Positions 1 to 10,698 of a DNA stretch of 64,000 nt are shown here, in pieces. Position 1 is the first letter of the stretch. Every line of letters starts with the position of its first letter. The position numbers and the translations under genes were made by a program. Source of the stretch: Schistocerca nitens (lineage: Eukaryota; Arthropoda; Insecta; Orthoptera; Acrididae). The stretch spans positions 18,179,140-18,243,139 of the forward strand of contig NC_064623.1 in NCBI RefSeq assembly GCF_023898315.1, in the 5' to 3' direction. Below the pieces are notes generated by a model. The model was not told the DNA's origin and ran no database searches. It saw nothing but the letters and a program-made list of their open reading frames with translations.

Positions 1-560
1 CCATACTCAAGAAAGGCAACAAAAGCGATCCAAGTAAATATGCAAGAATTAGCCTCGTTAACACAGGCTGCAGAATTTATTACAGTATCTTAACTAATAG
101 ACTGCCCTTATCTCTGATACAATTTTACTAAAAGTAAACATAGATTTGAGAAAAAGACTATTCTGTACTGACGGTATTTTTAGTGTACAACAGCTGGTAG
201 AGATAAGTACTTAGCTTTTGTAGGGAATGAAAACCGGTTTGAGAAAGTCAACAGACACCTACTGTAGCAGTTTATGGAAAAACGGTCTGTATAAGTTCTT
301 CATAAAGAGTAAAAAATTGCGATCTAAGATGTGAATAACTTACCTAAACAATTAACAACAAGACGGGGAGTCAGCCGGGGATGTTGCCAGTTACTAACTT
401 TATTCAGCATCTACATAGATGATGACGTGAGGGTTTGGAAACAAAGTGTCGCCTGCAGCTTAAAGATCGATAGAGAGAAATTTTGTAACACCCCACTATA
501 CGAAGATGGTCGAATAATAACCCAACAAATTTAAGACAATCTTGAAAGAGCCATTTATCC
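1..560 (+). pseudogene. Decayed non-LTR reverse transcriptase fragment
   Basis: Reading from base 3 gives ILKKGNKSDPSKYARISLVN, the usual block before the RT fingers in LINE polymerases. Around 370-530 there follow RGVSRGCCQ, where RGVRQGCPLSP is normal, and YEDG, where the catalytic F/YADD would lie. Stops and frame changes separate the blocks, so the piece is dead and has lost its catalytic Asp pair. It is cut by the window edge and ends at the SINE target. The clade is not determined. Confidence 0.6.
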
Positions 561-595
561 CCTTAAATTTTTAATTTTACGGCTTCTAAATATAA

Positions 596-807
596 AAATG
601 GTTCAAATGGCTCTGAGCACTATGGGACTTAACATCTATGGTCATCAGTCCCCTAGAAATTAAAACTACTTAAACCTAACTAACCTAAGTACATCACACA
701 ACACCCAGTCATCACGAAGCAGAGAAGACCCTGACACCGCCGGGAATAGAATCCGGGAACCCGGGCGTGGGAAGCGAGAACGCTACCGCACGACCACGAG
801 CTGCGGA
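596..807 (-). repeat. SINE, tRNA-Gly-like head
   Basis: On the minus strand a tRNA-like head comes first, with B box GGTTCTATTCC-type bases at about 744-755 and an anticodon region resembling Gly(UCC). The standard SINE body and a AAATGGTTCAAATGGCTC-type end follow. A 13 bp target-site duplication, CTTCTAAATATAA, lies at 583-595 and 808-820, so both boundaries are secure. The insertion is in AT-rich DNA beside a dead RT. Confidence 0.85.
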
Positions 808-980
808 CTTCTAAATATAACATGAACATCTCCACATATAAAATAAGGTTATGACATTCAAGGGAAAACAGTCTATAAGACATAAAATTATAATCAGTCT
901 AATTCTGGAAGAGGTAACGCACTTCCAGTCTCTCGGCTGTGGCACACGACGAAATTATGACAGTGCAACTGATAACAGAA

Positions 981-1178
981 AATGGTTAAAATGACTCTCA
1001 GCACTATGGGACTTAACTTCTGAGGTCATCAGTCCCCTAGAACTTAGAACTACTTAAACCTAACTAACCTAAGGACATCACACACATCCATGCCCGAGGC
1101 AGGATTCGAACCTGCGGCCGTAGAGGTCGCCCGGTTCCAGACTGTAGCGCCTAGAACCGCTCGGCCACTCCGGCCGGC
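981..1178 (-). repeat. SINE, class II tRNA (Leu/Ser-like) head
   Basis: The minus strand reads GCCGGCCGGAGTGGCCGAGC, then a class II tRNA-like head with a long variable arm, B box GGTTCGAATCC, and the same body as the SINE at 596-807. The 11 bp TSD AACTGATAACA is perfect at 967-977 and 1179-1189. It is not a functional tRNA gene, because the SINE body runs straight on from the tRNA 3' half. Confidence 0.9.
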
Positions 1179-1189
1179 AACTGATAACA

Positions 1190-1736
1190 AAGCCCTAAAA
1201 TTTAACGCAGTCTGTGGAAGAATTAGGAATACGAAACAAAAAATAGGGGGTCACGAAAGAAGCACGGATGAAGTTTTATAAGATTTTGGCCGTTGCTACT
1301 CTGTTCTACGGATCTGTAACATGAATTCGCGTGCAGTAATATTTGATTAGGGTCCACGCTGCGGAAATTTTGTATGTCCACAGCGTTAAAAGGGTACAGC
1401 AAAGGAGATCGCAACAGAAACGAAAGCAAATGAATTACAAGTTGATTTAGCTAACAGGAAAGAGATATAAAGGGAAACAGATGGTGGGAAGATGTAGGCA
1501 GAATGCATGAAACTAGACTTCTAAAACAAAACTAGTGGGACAAGACAGAGGGGAAGACTACGGAGGAAATGGCTAGACCTTGTTGACCGGAGCAGTTGAA
1601 ATCACCTAATCCACCAAGGGAGAAGAAGTAGAACAGGTGGCGGAGGAGGAAGAGGAGGAGGAGAAGAAGAAGAAGAAGAAAAAAATCCTTATTTATTCGA
1701 GGTGATTATTAGAAGTTTTGGCTACCCATCGTAATA
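1190..1736. other. No gene; purine-rich tract
   Basis: No coding signal stands out. 1630-1685 is a GGA/GAA purine run. Around 1520-1640 there is a faint resemblance to the 3' coding end of a LINE (RLRRKWLDLVDR on the plus strand), too short to assign. Confidence 0.4.
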
Positions 1737-1738
1737 TA

Positions 1739-3602
1739 CAGGGTGGTCCATTGATCGTGACTAGGCCAAATATCTCATGAAATAAGCGTCAAACGAAAAA
1801 ACTACAAAGAACGAAACTTGTCTAGCTTGAAGGGGGAAAGCAGATGGCGCTATGGTTGGCCCGCTAGATGGCGCTGCCATAGGTCAAACGGATATCAACT
1901 GCGTTTTTTAAAATAGGAACCCCCATTTTTATTACATATTCGTGTAGTACGTAAAGAAGTATGAATGTTTTAGTTGGACCACTTTTTTCGCTTTGTGATG
2001 GATGGCGCTGTAATAGTCACAAACATACAAGTACGTGGTATCACGTAACATTCTGCCAGTGCGGACGGTATTTGCTTCATGATACATTACCCATGTAAAA
2101 ATGGACCGTTTACCAATTGCGGAAAAGGTCGATATCGTGTTGGTGTATGGCTATTGTGATCAAAATGGCCAACAGGCGTGTGCAATGTATGCTGCTCGGT
2201 ATTCTGGACGACATCATCCAAGTGTCCGGACCGTTCGCCGGATAGTTACGCTATTTGAGGAAACAGGAAGTGTTCAGCCACATGTGAAACGTCAACCACG
2301 ACCTGCAACAAATGGTGATGAGCAAGTAGGTGTTATAGCTGCTGTCGCGGCTAATCCGCACATCAGTAGCAGACAAATTGCGCGAGAATCGCGAATCTCA
2401 AAAACGTTGGTGTTGAGAATGCTACATCAACATCGATTGCACCCGTACCATTTTTCTATTCGCCAGGAATTGCATGGCGACAACTTTGAACGTCGTGTAC
2501 AGTTCTATCACTGGGCACAAGAGAAATTACGAGATGATGACAGATTTTTTGCCCGCGTTCTATTTAGCGACGAAGTGTCATTCACCAACAGCGGAAACGT
2601 AAACCGGGATAATATGTACTATTGGGCAACGGAAAATCCACGATGGCTGCGACAAGTGGAACATCGGCGACCTTGGCGGGTTAATGTATGGTGTGGCATT
2701 ATGGGAGGAAGGATAACTGGCCCCCATTTTATCGATGGCAATCTAAATGATGCAATGTATGCTAATTTCCAACGTAATGTTCTTCCGATGTTACTACAAG
2801 ATGTTTCACTGCATGACAGAATGGCGATGTACTTCCAACATGATGAATGTCCGGCACATAGCTCGCGTGCGGTTGAAGCGGTATTGAACAGCATATTTCA
2901 TGACAGGTGGATTGGTCGTCGAAGCACCATACCATTGTCCGCAGGTTCACCGGATCTGACGTCCCCTGATTTCTTTCTGTGGGGAAAGTTGAAGGGTATT
3001 TGGTATCGTGATCCAGCGACAACGCGTGACAACATGCGTCAGCGCATTGTCAATGCATTTGCGAACATTACGGAAGGCGAACTACTCGCTGTTGAGAGGA
3101 ATGTCGTTACACGTATTGCCATATGCATTGAGGTTGACGGACATCATTTTGTGCATTATTGTGGTATTTACATGTCATCACGCTGTAAGAGGATGCGTTC
3201 TCATAAATGATAAATTCACAAAGGTACATGTATCACATTGGAACAGCCGAAATAAAATGCTCAAACGTACCTACGTTCTGTTACCAACTGTTCATCTAAA
3301 ATTGTGAGCCATATGTTTGTGACTATTACAGCGCCATCCATCACAAAGCGAATAAAGCGGACCAACTAAAATATTCATATTTCTTTACGTACTACACGAA
3401 TATGTAATAAAAAATGGGGGTTCCTATTTAAAAAAAAACGCAGTTGATATTCGTTTGACCTATGGCAGCGTCATCTAGCGGGCCAACCATAGCGCTATCT
3501 GGTTTCCCCCTTCAAGCTAGACAAATTTCGTTCTTTGTAGTTTTTCGTTTGACGCTTACTTCGTGAGATATTTAGCCCGGTCACGATCAATGGACCACCC
3601 TG
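1739..3602 (+). mobile_element. Complete mariner-type DNA transposon, ~290 bp inverted repeats
   Basis: The ends CAGGGTGGTCCATTGATCGT and its complement are flanked by a TA duplication at 1737-1738 and 3603-3604. The terminal inverted repeats run 1739-2027 and 3312-3602, about 290 bp and roughly 95% alike by eye, far longer than the ~30 bp of classical mariners. Between them lies one open transposase gene. Terminal repeats, TA target and open frame together suggest a fairly recent, perhaps autonomous, copy. Confidence 0.93.
2101..3210 (+). CDS. Mariner/IS630-type transposase (DUF4817-type N-terminus)
   Basis: A 369-residue cut-and-paste transposase that would bind the flanking inverted repeats and move the element into TA sites. 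Residues ~5-60 resemble the DUF4817 helix-turn-helix seen in insect mariner relatives, and ~80-115 is a second HTH (SRQIARESRISKTLVLRML). The catalytic Asps are visible in LFSDEVSF, in YFQHDECPAHSS (where HDNARPH is usual) and in SPDLTSPDFFLWGKLKG. I count 41 residues between the second and third, so DD41D-like spacing rather than the DD34D of Mos1. The frame is open from ATG to TGA with no internal stop, and length is normal. Activity is unproven, and substitutions in motif 3 (STIPLSAGSP) may matter. Confidence 0.9.
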   Translation: MDRLPIAEKVDIVLVYGYCDQNGQQACAMYAARYSGRHHPSVRTVRRIVTLFEETGSVQPHVKRQPRPATNGDEQVGVIAAVAANPHISSRQIARESRISKTLVLRMLHQHRLHPYHFSIRQELHGDNFERRVQFYHWAQEKLRDDDRFFARVLFSDEVSFTNSGNVNRDNMYYWATENPRWLRQVEHRRPWRVNVWCGIMGGRITGPHFIDGNLNDAMYANFQRNVLPMLLQDVSLHDRMAMYFQHDECPAHSSRAVEAVLNSIFHDRWIGRRSTIPLSAGSPDLTSPDFFLWGKLKGIWYRDPATTRDNMRQRIVNAFANITEGELLAVERNVVTRIAICIEVDGHHFVHYCGIYMSSRCKRMRSHK

Positions 3603-3639
3603 TATATAAAAACTGTGGACTACTGTGCAGTGTAACACA

Positions 3640-4380
3640 GATAGGGACTACGGTATAGTGCGCTTTTCGTCCAGGTTTGTCGGCGAGGAATGTAGCGTGT
3701 TTACGTCGGGGGGATGCGTAGCGGGTTGCCTACAGGCGCCTAACCGCCGCTGAGCCGCGCTGGCTCCTCACAGAGTATCCAGACTGATGGAGAGGGGACA
3801 GTCGGGTGGTGGGGATAGAGAGCCGGGACGCTGGGAGGGAGGGGCAGCGGGAGAGGGAGAGGGGGAAGGGGTGGGTTGGGGTGGGAGCGGGATGGGATCA
3901 ATACGGCGCCACGCCGCCCCCGCCGCCCCCACGGCCGCGCCTCCCACCCCCAGACGTCGTCACGCATCTGCATAGTCGCCCATCTCCGCACGCCAGACGG
4001 GCGCCTCCTGGCGGCCCGCAACAGCCAGCCAGCGTGGCCAACTGGCGACCGCGCTCAGAGCAAACTCGGCGCTTCTGTGTTGTGACGTATCACCCAGCGT
4101 GTGGTCCTACGTCAACGTCTGTAGTGTAGAAACCGCTGAAACCACAAAGAGGACCGCACCAGAGTGTACTTGCCGACCACTGTACCACATATCAGGTCGT
4201 TCTCCCTTCGGGACAGAGGACCTCGTCTTTTAGTCTCATAACCTCCCTCAATCAATCAATTTATCAATCAGTTAATTTGGCAATCCAATTGTGTATGGAG
4301 AGCGAGAAGACTGACACTCTGTGTGCTGGTCTTAATCTACTCTTTACTTCGTGGTCCATCTGCGAGTGATACATATGCTA
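3640..4380. other. GC-rich, CpG-dense patch without a recognised gene
   Basis: 3690-4100 is markedly richer in G+C and CpG than the surroundings, with G-runs (3835-3890) followed by C-runs (3905-3950). Several overlapping frames are open only because of composition. It could be a CpG island, promoter or first exon of a host gene, or an old repeat. No protein family is recognisable. 4100-4380 is unremarkable. Confidence 0.35.
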
Positions 4381-4385
4381 CCCAA

Positions 4386-5530
4386 TCAAAAATATCTGGA
4401 CACCTATTAGTGAACATGTATATGGAATGTGTCTACCCTTCGCCTATAGGACGGCTTGTGCTCTGATGGGGACACTTGCTGTGAGTTGTCAGAAGTGGTT
4501 GTCTTTTCTTCCTCAGGTGGCATAACCTGAGAAGGTAGAGATGTTGGAGGCAGTGGTCTGGAGCGTAGTCGATCTTCTAACTCATTCCAAGCGTTTCTCA
4601 TTGGATTCTGGTTGGGACTATAGGCAGGCCAGTCGATATTGTGATGTTATTGTCGGTTAACTATTATTACTACCAACAAAACTAAAGGATTTAAGTCTAT
4701 CATATGGATTGCACCTCAGTCTCATGAAGTCCCAGTTCATGATATCGAGGAGCTTAACTGACAGGTCGATTAAGGTAACTGGAAGTCGTTCATTCTTCGT
4801 CTATCTTCGGTCAACCATCAGTGACGCAGGGAGCTAAGAAGAGACAAGAAGACGAATCATGTTAGTGCGAGTGGCTATGAAGAAACTCAGCAAGATGCGG
4901 CAGAACAAAGCAAACCCAATCACCACAAACATCTGGTTTGTTGAAACACTCGTTTTTCCATCTTCTTTGATGTTTGCGAAACATCGATCCTTAAAGCCAG
5001 AGGTAAACAGCGCATAGATGCATTTGAGCTTCGGTGCTGGCGCAGGACGCTGGGTGTTAAATGGACTGAAGGAAGGCCAAATGTGTCCATTACTGAAAAG
5101 CTCAGTATCTCCACGCTCCGTTCGTCTCGTGTCAACTAAAAAGTCTCCAGTTTTTTGCCATATTGTGAGAGGAGATACCGGAAATATATAGAAAATAACC
5201 ATGAAAGGAAAGGCCGAGGACAAGAGAATGAGGGGAAGAGCAGCGATCAGGTGGATAGCTCAAATCAAGGAGACCTCTGGTCTTCCTCTTGAGCGGGCCC
5301 TAACAGAAGCTGGCAGCTGTCCAGGATGGACACGCTTGGGGTCACAAAGCCATGTGTACAACGTGCTGTGTGTTTCCGCAAACCATTGCACCACAGATCC
5401 TGCTTTACGGAAGAGTGGTGTGTCACACTGATACAAACCACCATTGTCTGCAAATTGTTCTTGTGTTGTGCGAAGCACAAATGCTGTATAATAATTTCTT
5501 ATCCTTTCCAAATTTAGCGAAAATGAACAT
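4386..5530 (-). pseudogene. Tc1-like transposon, C-terminal half, split by a LINE
   Basis: The minus strand at 4400-4650 encodes a Tc1 transposase end: SPNQNPMRNAWNELEDRLRS corresponds to the SPDLNPMEHLWDELxxRLRS block holding the third catalytic residue. The terminal repeat reads AATATCTGGACACCTATTAG near 4388. The continuing sequence (DNA matching the usual upstream coding part) resumes at about 5374-5530, so 4654-5374 is a later insertion. The first two catalytic positions lie outside or are lost, and the frame is broken. Confidence 0.75.
4654..5374 (+). pseudogene. LINE RT C-terminal fragment nested in Tc1
   Basis: The plus strand at ~5000-5070 encodes RIDAFELRCWRRTLGVKWT, the conserved block after the RT palm of several LINE families. 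At ~5200-5320 GRAAIRWIAQIKETSGLPLE matches the GRPxxRWxDDI motif near LINE polymerase C-termini. There are several frame breaks. It lies inside the Tc1 copy and is the younger of the two. I could not find a clean TSD. Confidence 0.65.
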
Positions 5531-5947
5531 ATTACAATTATTTTCATCTCAGAAACATACAGGTACATGTACATACATTTTACACAGTTATGATTAAATT
5601 ACTTTTGACCAAAACTTGGCCACTTCCGCTGCATTTTCTGTTGCTTGTTAAAGATCATATTCTGTACCGGTGACTGGGTACAATCGACACCGAAGCATGT
5701 GCCCAACTGTCTGTCCTTCTCCACAGTCACACTGAATATTATTTGGATCAGAGTATCCCCATCTCGCCAAGTTAACTTTTGATCTTCCAAATCCGGATCT
5801 CAGTGTGTTCAGAGACTTCCAAGTCATGCCCCGGAGGTAAAGCTTCAACAACTCTTTTCCAACCAGGGGAAAGGTAGGTCGTAACCGTCCATAGCTGTAA
5901 CCTACCTCTTTCAGCAGTGGTTTTAAGTTCCTTTGATGTCTTAAGGA

Positions 5948-6100
5948 CTGAGCGACCGCTACGGTCGCAGGTTCGAATCCTGCCTTGGGCATGGATGTGT
6001 GTGATGTCCTTAGGTGAGTTAGGTTTAATTAGTTCTAAGTTGTAGGTGACTGATGACCTCAGAAGTTAAGTCGCATAGTGCTCAGAGCCATTTGAACCAT
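5948..6100 (+). repeat. 5'-truncated SINE, class II head
   Basis: The copy begins inside the tRNA head (GACCGCTACGGTCGCAGGTT) and runs through the common body to GAGCCATTTGAACC. The 16 bp TSD TTTGATGTCTTAAGGA at 5932-5947 and 6101-6116 is perfect, so the truncation happened at insertion. It splits a LINE coding region. Confidence 0.92.
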
Positions 6101-6143
6101 TTTGATGTCTTAAGGAAACTTCCCCTTGACATCAGTCATTGCA

Positions 6144-6336
6144 AATAAATGGCTCTGAGCACTATGGGACTCAACTGCTGAGGTCATCAGTCCCCTAGAA
6201 CTTAGAACTACTTAAACCTAACTAACCTAAGGACATCACAAACATCCATGCCCAAGGCAGGATTCGAACCTGCGACCGTAGCGGTCTTGCGGTTCCAGAC
6301 TGCAGCGCCTTTAACCTCACGGCCACTTCGGCCGGC
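6144..6336 (-). repeat. SINE, class II head
   Basis: A nearly full-length minus-strand copy with 12 bp TSD TCAGTCATTGCA at 6132-6143 and 6337-6348. It lies 43 bases from the neighbouring opposite-strand SINE, inside the same dead LINE. Confidence 0.92.
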
Positions 6337-6989
6337 TCAGTCATTGCAGATGCAGTTCATGCCCATACAGAGCATGTACCCATTTCCTGTTCCATCCTTG
6401 TTCGCAGCTGTCTCTCTTTGAACAGGTGGTGGTGCTATTTCTGCGAGATGGTAAAGCCACTCGACTGGAGTGGATTTCAAGCAACCTGTTATAATTCTGC
6501 AGGTTTCGTTGAGAGCTACATCCACATGTTTGACATGAGTAGAATTATACCAAACAGGACAGGCATACTCTGCCGTAGAATATCATAGTGCCATTACAGA
6601 TTTTCGGATTGTTACAGGTTGATTACCCAACGGCGATATGGCCAGTTTCCGTAGGGGATTGTTCCTGCTGGAAATTTTCGACTTGCATTTCATGCAGTGA
6701 TTTTTGGAAGTGAGAGATCTGTCAAGTGTCACTCCTAGGTATTTTTGAGTCTCGTAGTGTTCCATTTCGACCACCGACCATACTATTTTCAACTTCCGAG
6801 TTGCTGCCTTGTTTCTCAAGCGAAAAGCACAGGCTTGGGTCTTTGAAGGGACTGGTTTAAGCTGGTTTATGTTGTAGTATCTGGATAGATCATCAAGGGC
6901 ATTCGTGAGGTTGTTCTCCACTGATTCAAAATCTGTACTCTGGGCGGCTACAGAGAGATCGTCAGCATGTAAGGGAGACAAAAAAGGAA

Positions 6990-7250
6990 CATATTGGAAA
7001 CACTGACAAGAAATAGGGACAGAATGGTAGAACATCTGTTAAGAAATCAGGGAATAACCTTCAAGGTACAAGAGGGAGTGATAGAGGGTAAAAACTGTAG
7101 AGGAAGACTGAGGTTGGAATACATACAGCAAATAATTAAGGACGTAGGATGCATGAGCAACTCTAAGGTGAAGAGGGTTGTCACAGGGAAGGAATTTGAG
7201 GAAAGACAAACCATTCAGAAGATTGAGGACAGGAAAGAAAGTAATAAATA
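6990..7250 (+). pseudogene. LINE B 3' coding fragment
   Basis: RNRDRMVEHLLRNQGITFKV and EGKNCRGRLRLEYIQQIIKD correspond to the C-terminus of the LINE B polymerase seen at 10699-11898 (RRRDRLVGHVLRHQGIT, EGKNRRGRPRDEYTKQIQKD). Identity is only moderate, so this is an old or related-family copy. It abuts the LINE at 5600-6985 in the opposite orientation. Confidence 0.7.
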
Positions 7251-7254
7251 AAAT

Positions 7255-9685
7255 GTGCAACTAGGGGACACCACCCTAACAATGAAAACAGCACCATACC
7301 ACGACACCAACTCTTCCGTAGTTCACTGTTAGCGCCACATACGATTGTCAATAATGTTCTCCACCCATTTGCCAAACGCACAAACTTCCTTCAGATCGCC
7401 ACAGGCACTGTGCTAGCTAGACTGATGGCAGCCCTTTGGAGATCACTTGTGGTTCCTCCCGCTTATTTCTTGCGATTTTTTACAACCGCCCTCCGTGTTG
7501 CCATTCTTTGCAGCACTTTGAAATCTTATCAAGCTGTTACTGAATATTTTTTCAGCCTTTGGACACAGTATTTTATCGTAGATAACTCCTTCATCTGCAA
7601 AATCCCGAAATTGTAATTAATATTGTCTGCAAGGTCATTATGTGCAACATCAACAGGAAGTACAATTCCCTGGGGCTGCTCTGCAGTTTCTGCATTACCT
7701 GTCGATGGTTCTGCATCCCAGGTGCTGAGTCCTCCACACTCAGAGCTTCTCAATGCAGTCACAAATTTCGATTTATACCCCATACGGTCGTACATTCGTT
7801 AATAATCGCATTGTGGTTAAGAGATGGACTAGCTCAGTTGGACATTCTGTCGTATGGGGTCTGACAGGTATTACATCGGCTCTTGCCTGGGGTCTCTGTT
7901 GTGAAATTTACCTTGATTACTGCTCGAAAAACTATTTTGAGCTCCTTGAGACGCTTGTATCGTTGGTTAGGAGAATGTAATTATACTACTTTTGGTAGCT
8001 GAATGAAATCCAAATATTTTCAAATATAAGGCAGATTCATTATCACCATGAACTCTAGTTCATCACTTCAGTTCAGGCTTGTCGACGGCATGTTACATTT
8101 GAGGCTCCCTTTCTGGAGAAGACATTTGATAGTCTACTTGATTTAATTCTTCAAGATTATTTTTCTCTTCTTTCCAATTAGTGACGATGGGCTAGTTTCT
8201 CGTCCTTACCATTTGCTGTTTTCTTTTCTTGCAGTAATCTTTCATCATTTCATCATGTTTCCGGTTTTCGTCCTCAAATCGCTTCATATCTGTTTTATTT
8301 CCGTTTTCACTTTCAGTCGTTTTAATATTAACACATTTCTTTTAAGAAATTTGCTCCAGCTGCTCCTCTTACCTTCTTGCTGTATTTTTCTAAACATTTT
8401 TAACTTCTGCAATCAGTCTCCTTGTTAAGTATCCCAGAAATTCTTGAATTTCTGATTTTTTAATCTATACTCAATCATTCTGTATAGACGTCCAAAAAAT
8501 TTGTCTTTATTTTCTTACTGTTTCTGCTACTATTTCTGCATTTTCTATGTTTTCATCTCTATTCCTCATTTTCCAGTCTAAGGTATCTCTTAATGGACAT
8601 AAAGTATTTTTTTTCATAATTCATCTAATACCCCTAATGCGTCTAGAAGGACAGCATAGGTATATTCTCATTTCGCTATCATGTTGTGACTTTTTTGCTG
8701 TTCTCAATGTCCACTTTTTATTAAAATATTCTTTTTAATTATTTCACATGATCTTTTCATTTTACGTATACTTTCTTCAACGGGAGATTCTCCTTGAATT
8801 ATTAGTCCCAGGTATTTCAATTTTTTTATCATTTTTATATAACTTCAGGCTATTAGTACAAATTTAAGTATATTTATTTACTTCAGAAAATTGTATACTT
8901 TCCCTTGCAGAGATTTTTGAACGTTTACTGTTCCAAGAGCTGGGCTTTTATTTTTTTTGTGTGATAGATTTGCAGATGCCGCAGCGAAATTATCCACCAA
9001 TGACAGGCACTTTTATTCAATAGGTTGTTTCGTTCTTCTCGGCTCCATTGATGATTATTTGCTACATTTTTTTGTACCGACATGCAGAAAAATGCACATC
9101 TTTGTTACACTTCACTGGACGTTTTCATTAGGCTCATTTCCGTAGCGTCGATTGTAAATACAGTACGTTTCTGGATACCCATCATATACCATAAGAAAAT
9201 ACAGAGAGCGACAGAGACAATGGTCTGAACAGGAAACCCACGTACGCAGATGTACTGTTACCGTGCTACACGAACAAACACGTAACGCAAACAATTTTGC
9301 TGACCCGCATTAGCTGGGTGGAAGAGCGACAGAGTAATTTGCGGTGCCTCTCCAAACTACTACACTTGTGAGCGTGCAGCAGATCTGATAACAGGAAATT
9401 CTCAAAGCTGTCCAGTGTTATAGCAGTGCGGTGTGTTGCGTATCATCAGTGTAGGAAGTGACACACATTCTACAATGTCACACGTAAATACTGTTCGCTT
9501 CGCGTGTCAATAACAGAACGAAAAAACTGTCAGCAGCGGATGTTTATCTTTGTTTTTGCACCGCGACCCATTTCAAACTACATGTTGAGGTTTAATTTGT
9601 ATACTAAATATGACAGAAATATTGCAACAGAATGGGAGAAAGTATATAGTTAATCAAAGAGTGGAAATTTCGAACGTTCTACCTC
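7255..9685. other. AT-rich stretch, no clear gene; possible decayed LINE
   Basis: Low-complexity, T-rich on the plus strand. On the minus strand at ~8540-8870, KKLKYLGLIIQGESPVEESI and RDTLDWKMRNRDEN weakly resemble the post-palm part of a LINE polymerase, too decayed to define limits. I see nothing else supportable in 7255-8180 or 8870-9685. Confidence 0.3.
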
Positions 9686-9686
9686 T

Positions 9687-10680
9687 ACATCAAGATTTAC
9701 ATCGAAACTCTGCAAATCACATTTAAGTGCATGGCAGAGGGTTCATCGAACCACCTTCACAGTTCTCAATTATTCCAATCTCGTATAGCGCCTGGAAAGA
9801 ACGAACACCTATCTCTTTCCCTTCGAGCTCTGATTTCCCTTATTTTATCGTGGTAATCGTTTCTCCCTATGTTGGTAGGTGTCAAAAAAAACATTTTCGC
9901 ATTCGGAGGAGAAAGTTGGTGATTGGAATTTCGTGAGAAGATTCCGTCGCAACGAAAAGTGCCTTTCTTTTAATGATATCCAGCCCAAATCCTGTATCAT
10001 TTCAGTGACACTTTCTCCTATATTTCGCGATAATACAAAAGTGCTGTCCTTCTTCGAACTTCTCCGATGAACTGCGTCAATCCTGTCTGGTAAGGATCCC
10101 ACACCGAGCAGCAGTATTCTAAAAGCGGACGGCCAAGCGTAGTGTGGGCAGTCTCTTTAGTAGATGTCTTACATTTTCTAAGTCTCCTGCCAATAAAACG
10201 CAGTCTTTGGTTAGCCTTCCCCACAACATTTTCTATGTGTTCCTTCCAATTTAAGTTGTTCGTAATTGTAATATCTAGGTATTTAGTTGAATTTACGGCT
10301 TTTAGATTAGACTGCTTTATCGTGTAACCGAAGTTTAACGCGTTCCTTTCAGCACTCATGTGGATAACCTCACACATTTCGTTATTTAGGGTCAACTGCC
10401 AGTTTTTATACAGATATTTTTTCTAAATCGTTTTGCAATTTTTTTTAATCTTCTGATGACTTTACTACCTGATAAACGACAGCGTCATGTGCAAACAACG
10501 TAAGACGGCTGCTCAGATTGACTCCCAAATCGTTTATGTAGATAAGGAACACCAAAGGGCCTATAACACTACCTTGTGAACGCCAGAAATTACTTCTGTT
10601 TTACTCAATGACTTTCCGTCAATTACTACGAACTGTGACCTCTTACGAATCCAATCACATAGCTGAGACGATATTCCATG
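9687..10680 (-). pseudogene. LINE A (CR1/Jockey-like) 3' part
   Basis: The minus strand from 10395 to 10018 carries KYLDITITNNLNWKEHIENV and NQRLRFIGRRLRKC, the typical segment after the RT palm. Upstream, around 10500-10600, an SLLFLIYINDLG-type block is legible at DNA level. The 3' end near 9690 is a short ATCTACATCAAGAT tail related to an (ATCTAC)n array. Frame breaks occur, and the 5' end stops where LINE B begins at about 10678. Copies or relatives lie at 18330, 28409 and 49560. Confidence 0.8.
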
Positions 10681-10698
10681 TTGTTGTTGTTGTGGTCT

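Larger units (their letters stand above)
5600..6985 (-). pseudogene. Non-LTR RT C-terminal half, broken by two SINEs
   Basis: Read from 6985 downwards: LHADDLSVAAQ (palm motif, normally YADD), KTQACAFRLRNK, KYLGVTLDRSLT and ALNETCRIITGCLKSTPVEW, then after the SINEs LNTLRSGFGRSKVNLARWG and a CDCGEGQTVGHMLRC Cys/His motif near 5680-5740. This order is that of Jockey/I-like LINE polymerases with a C-terminal Cys/His motif. The palm has H for Y and there are several frame breaks. SINEs at 5948-6100 and 6144-6336 interrupt it. Confidence 0.75.

Noticed and set aside
1090-1281. MPEAGFEPAAVEVARFQTV-type protein
   Set aside because: It is the translated tRNA head of a SINE; the same peptide appears at other SINEs (50732).
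3740-4129. Four overlapping open frames in the GC-rich patch
   Set aside because: Open on both strands because of G/C-rich composition; no domain, no start context.
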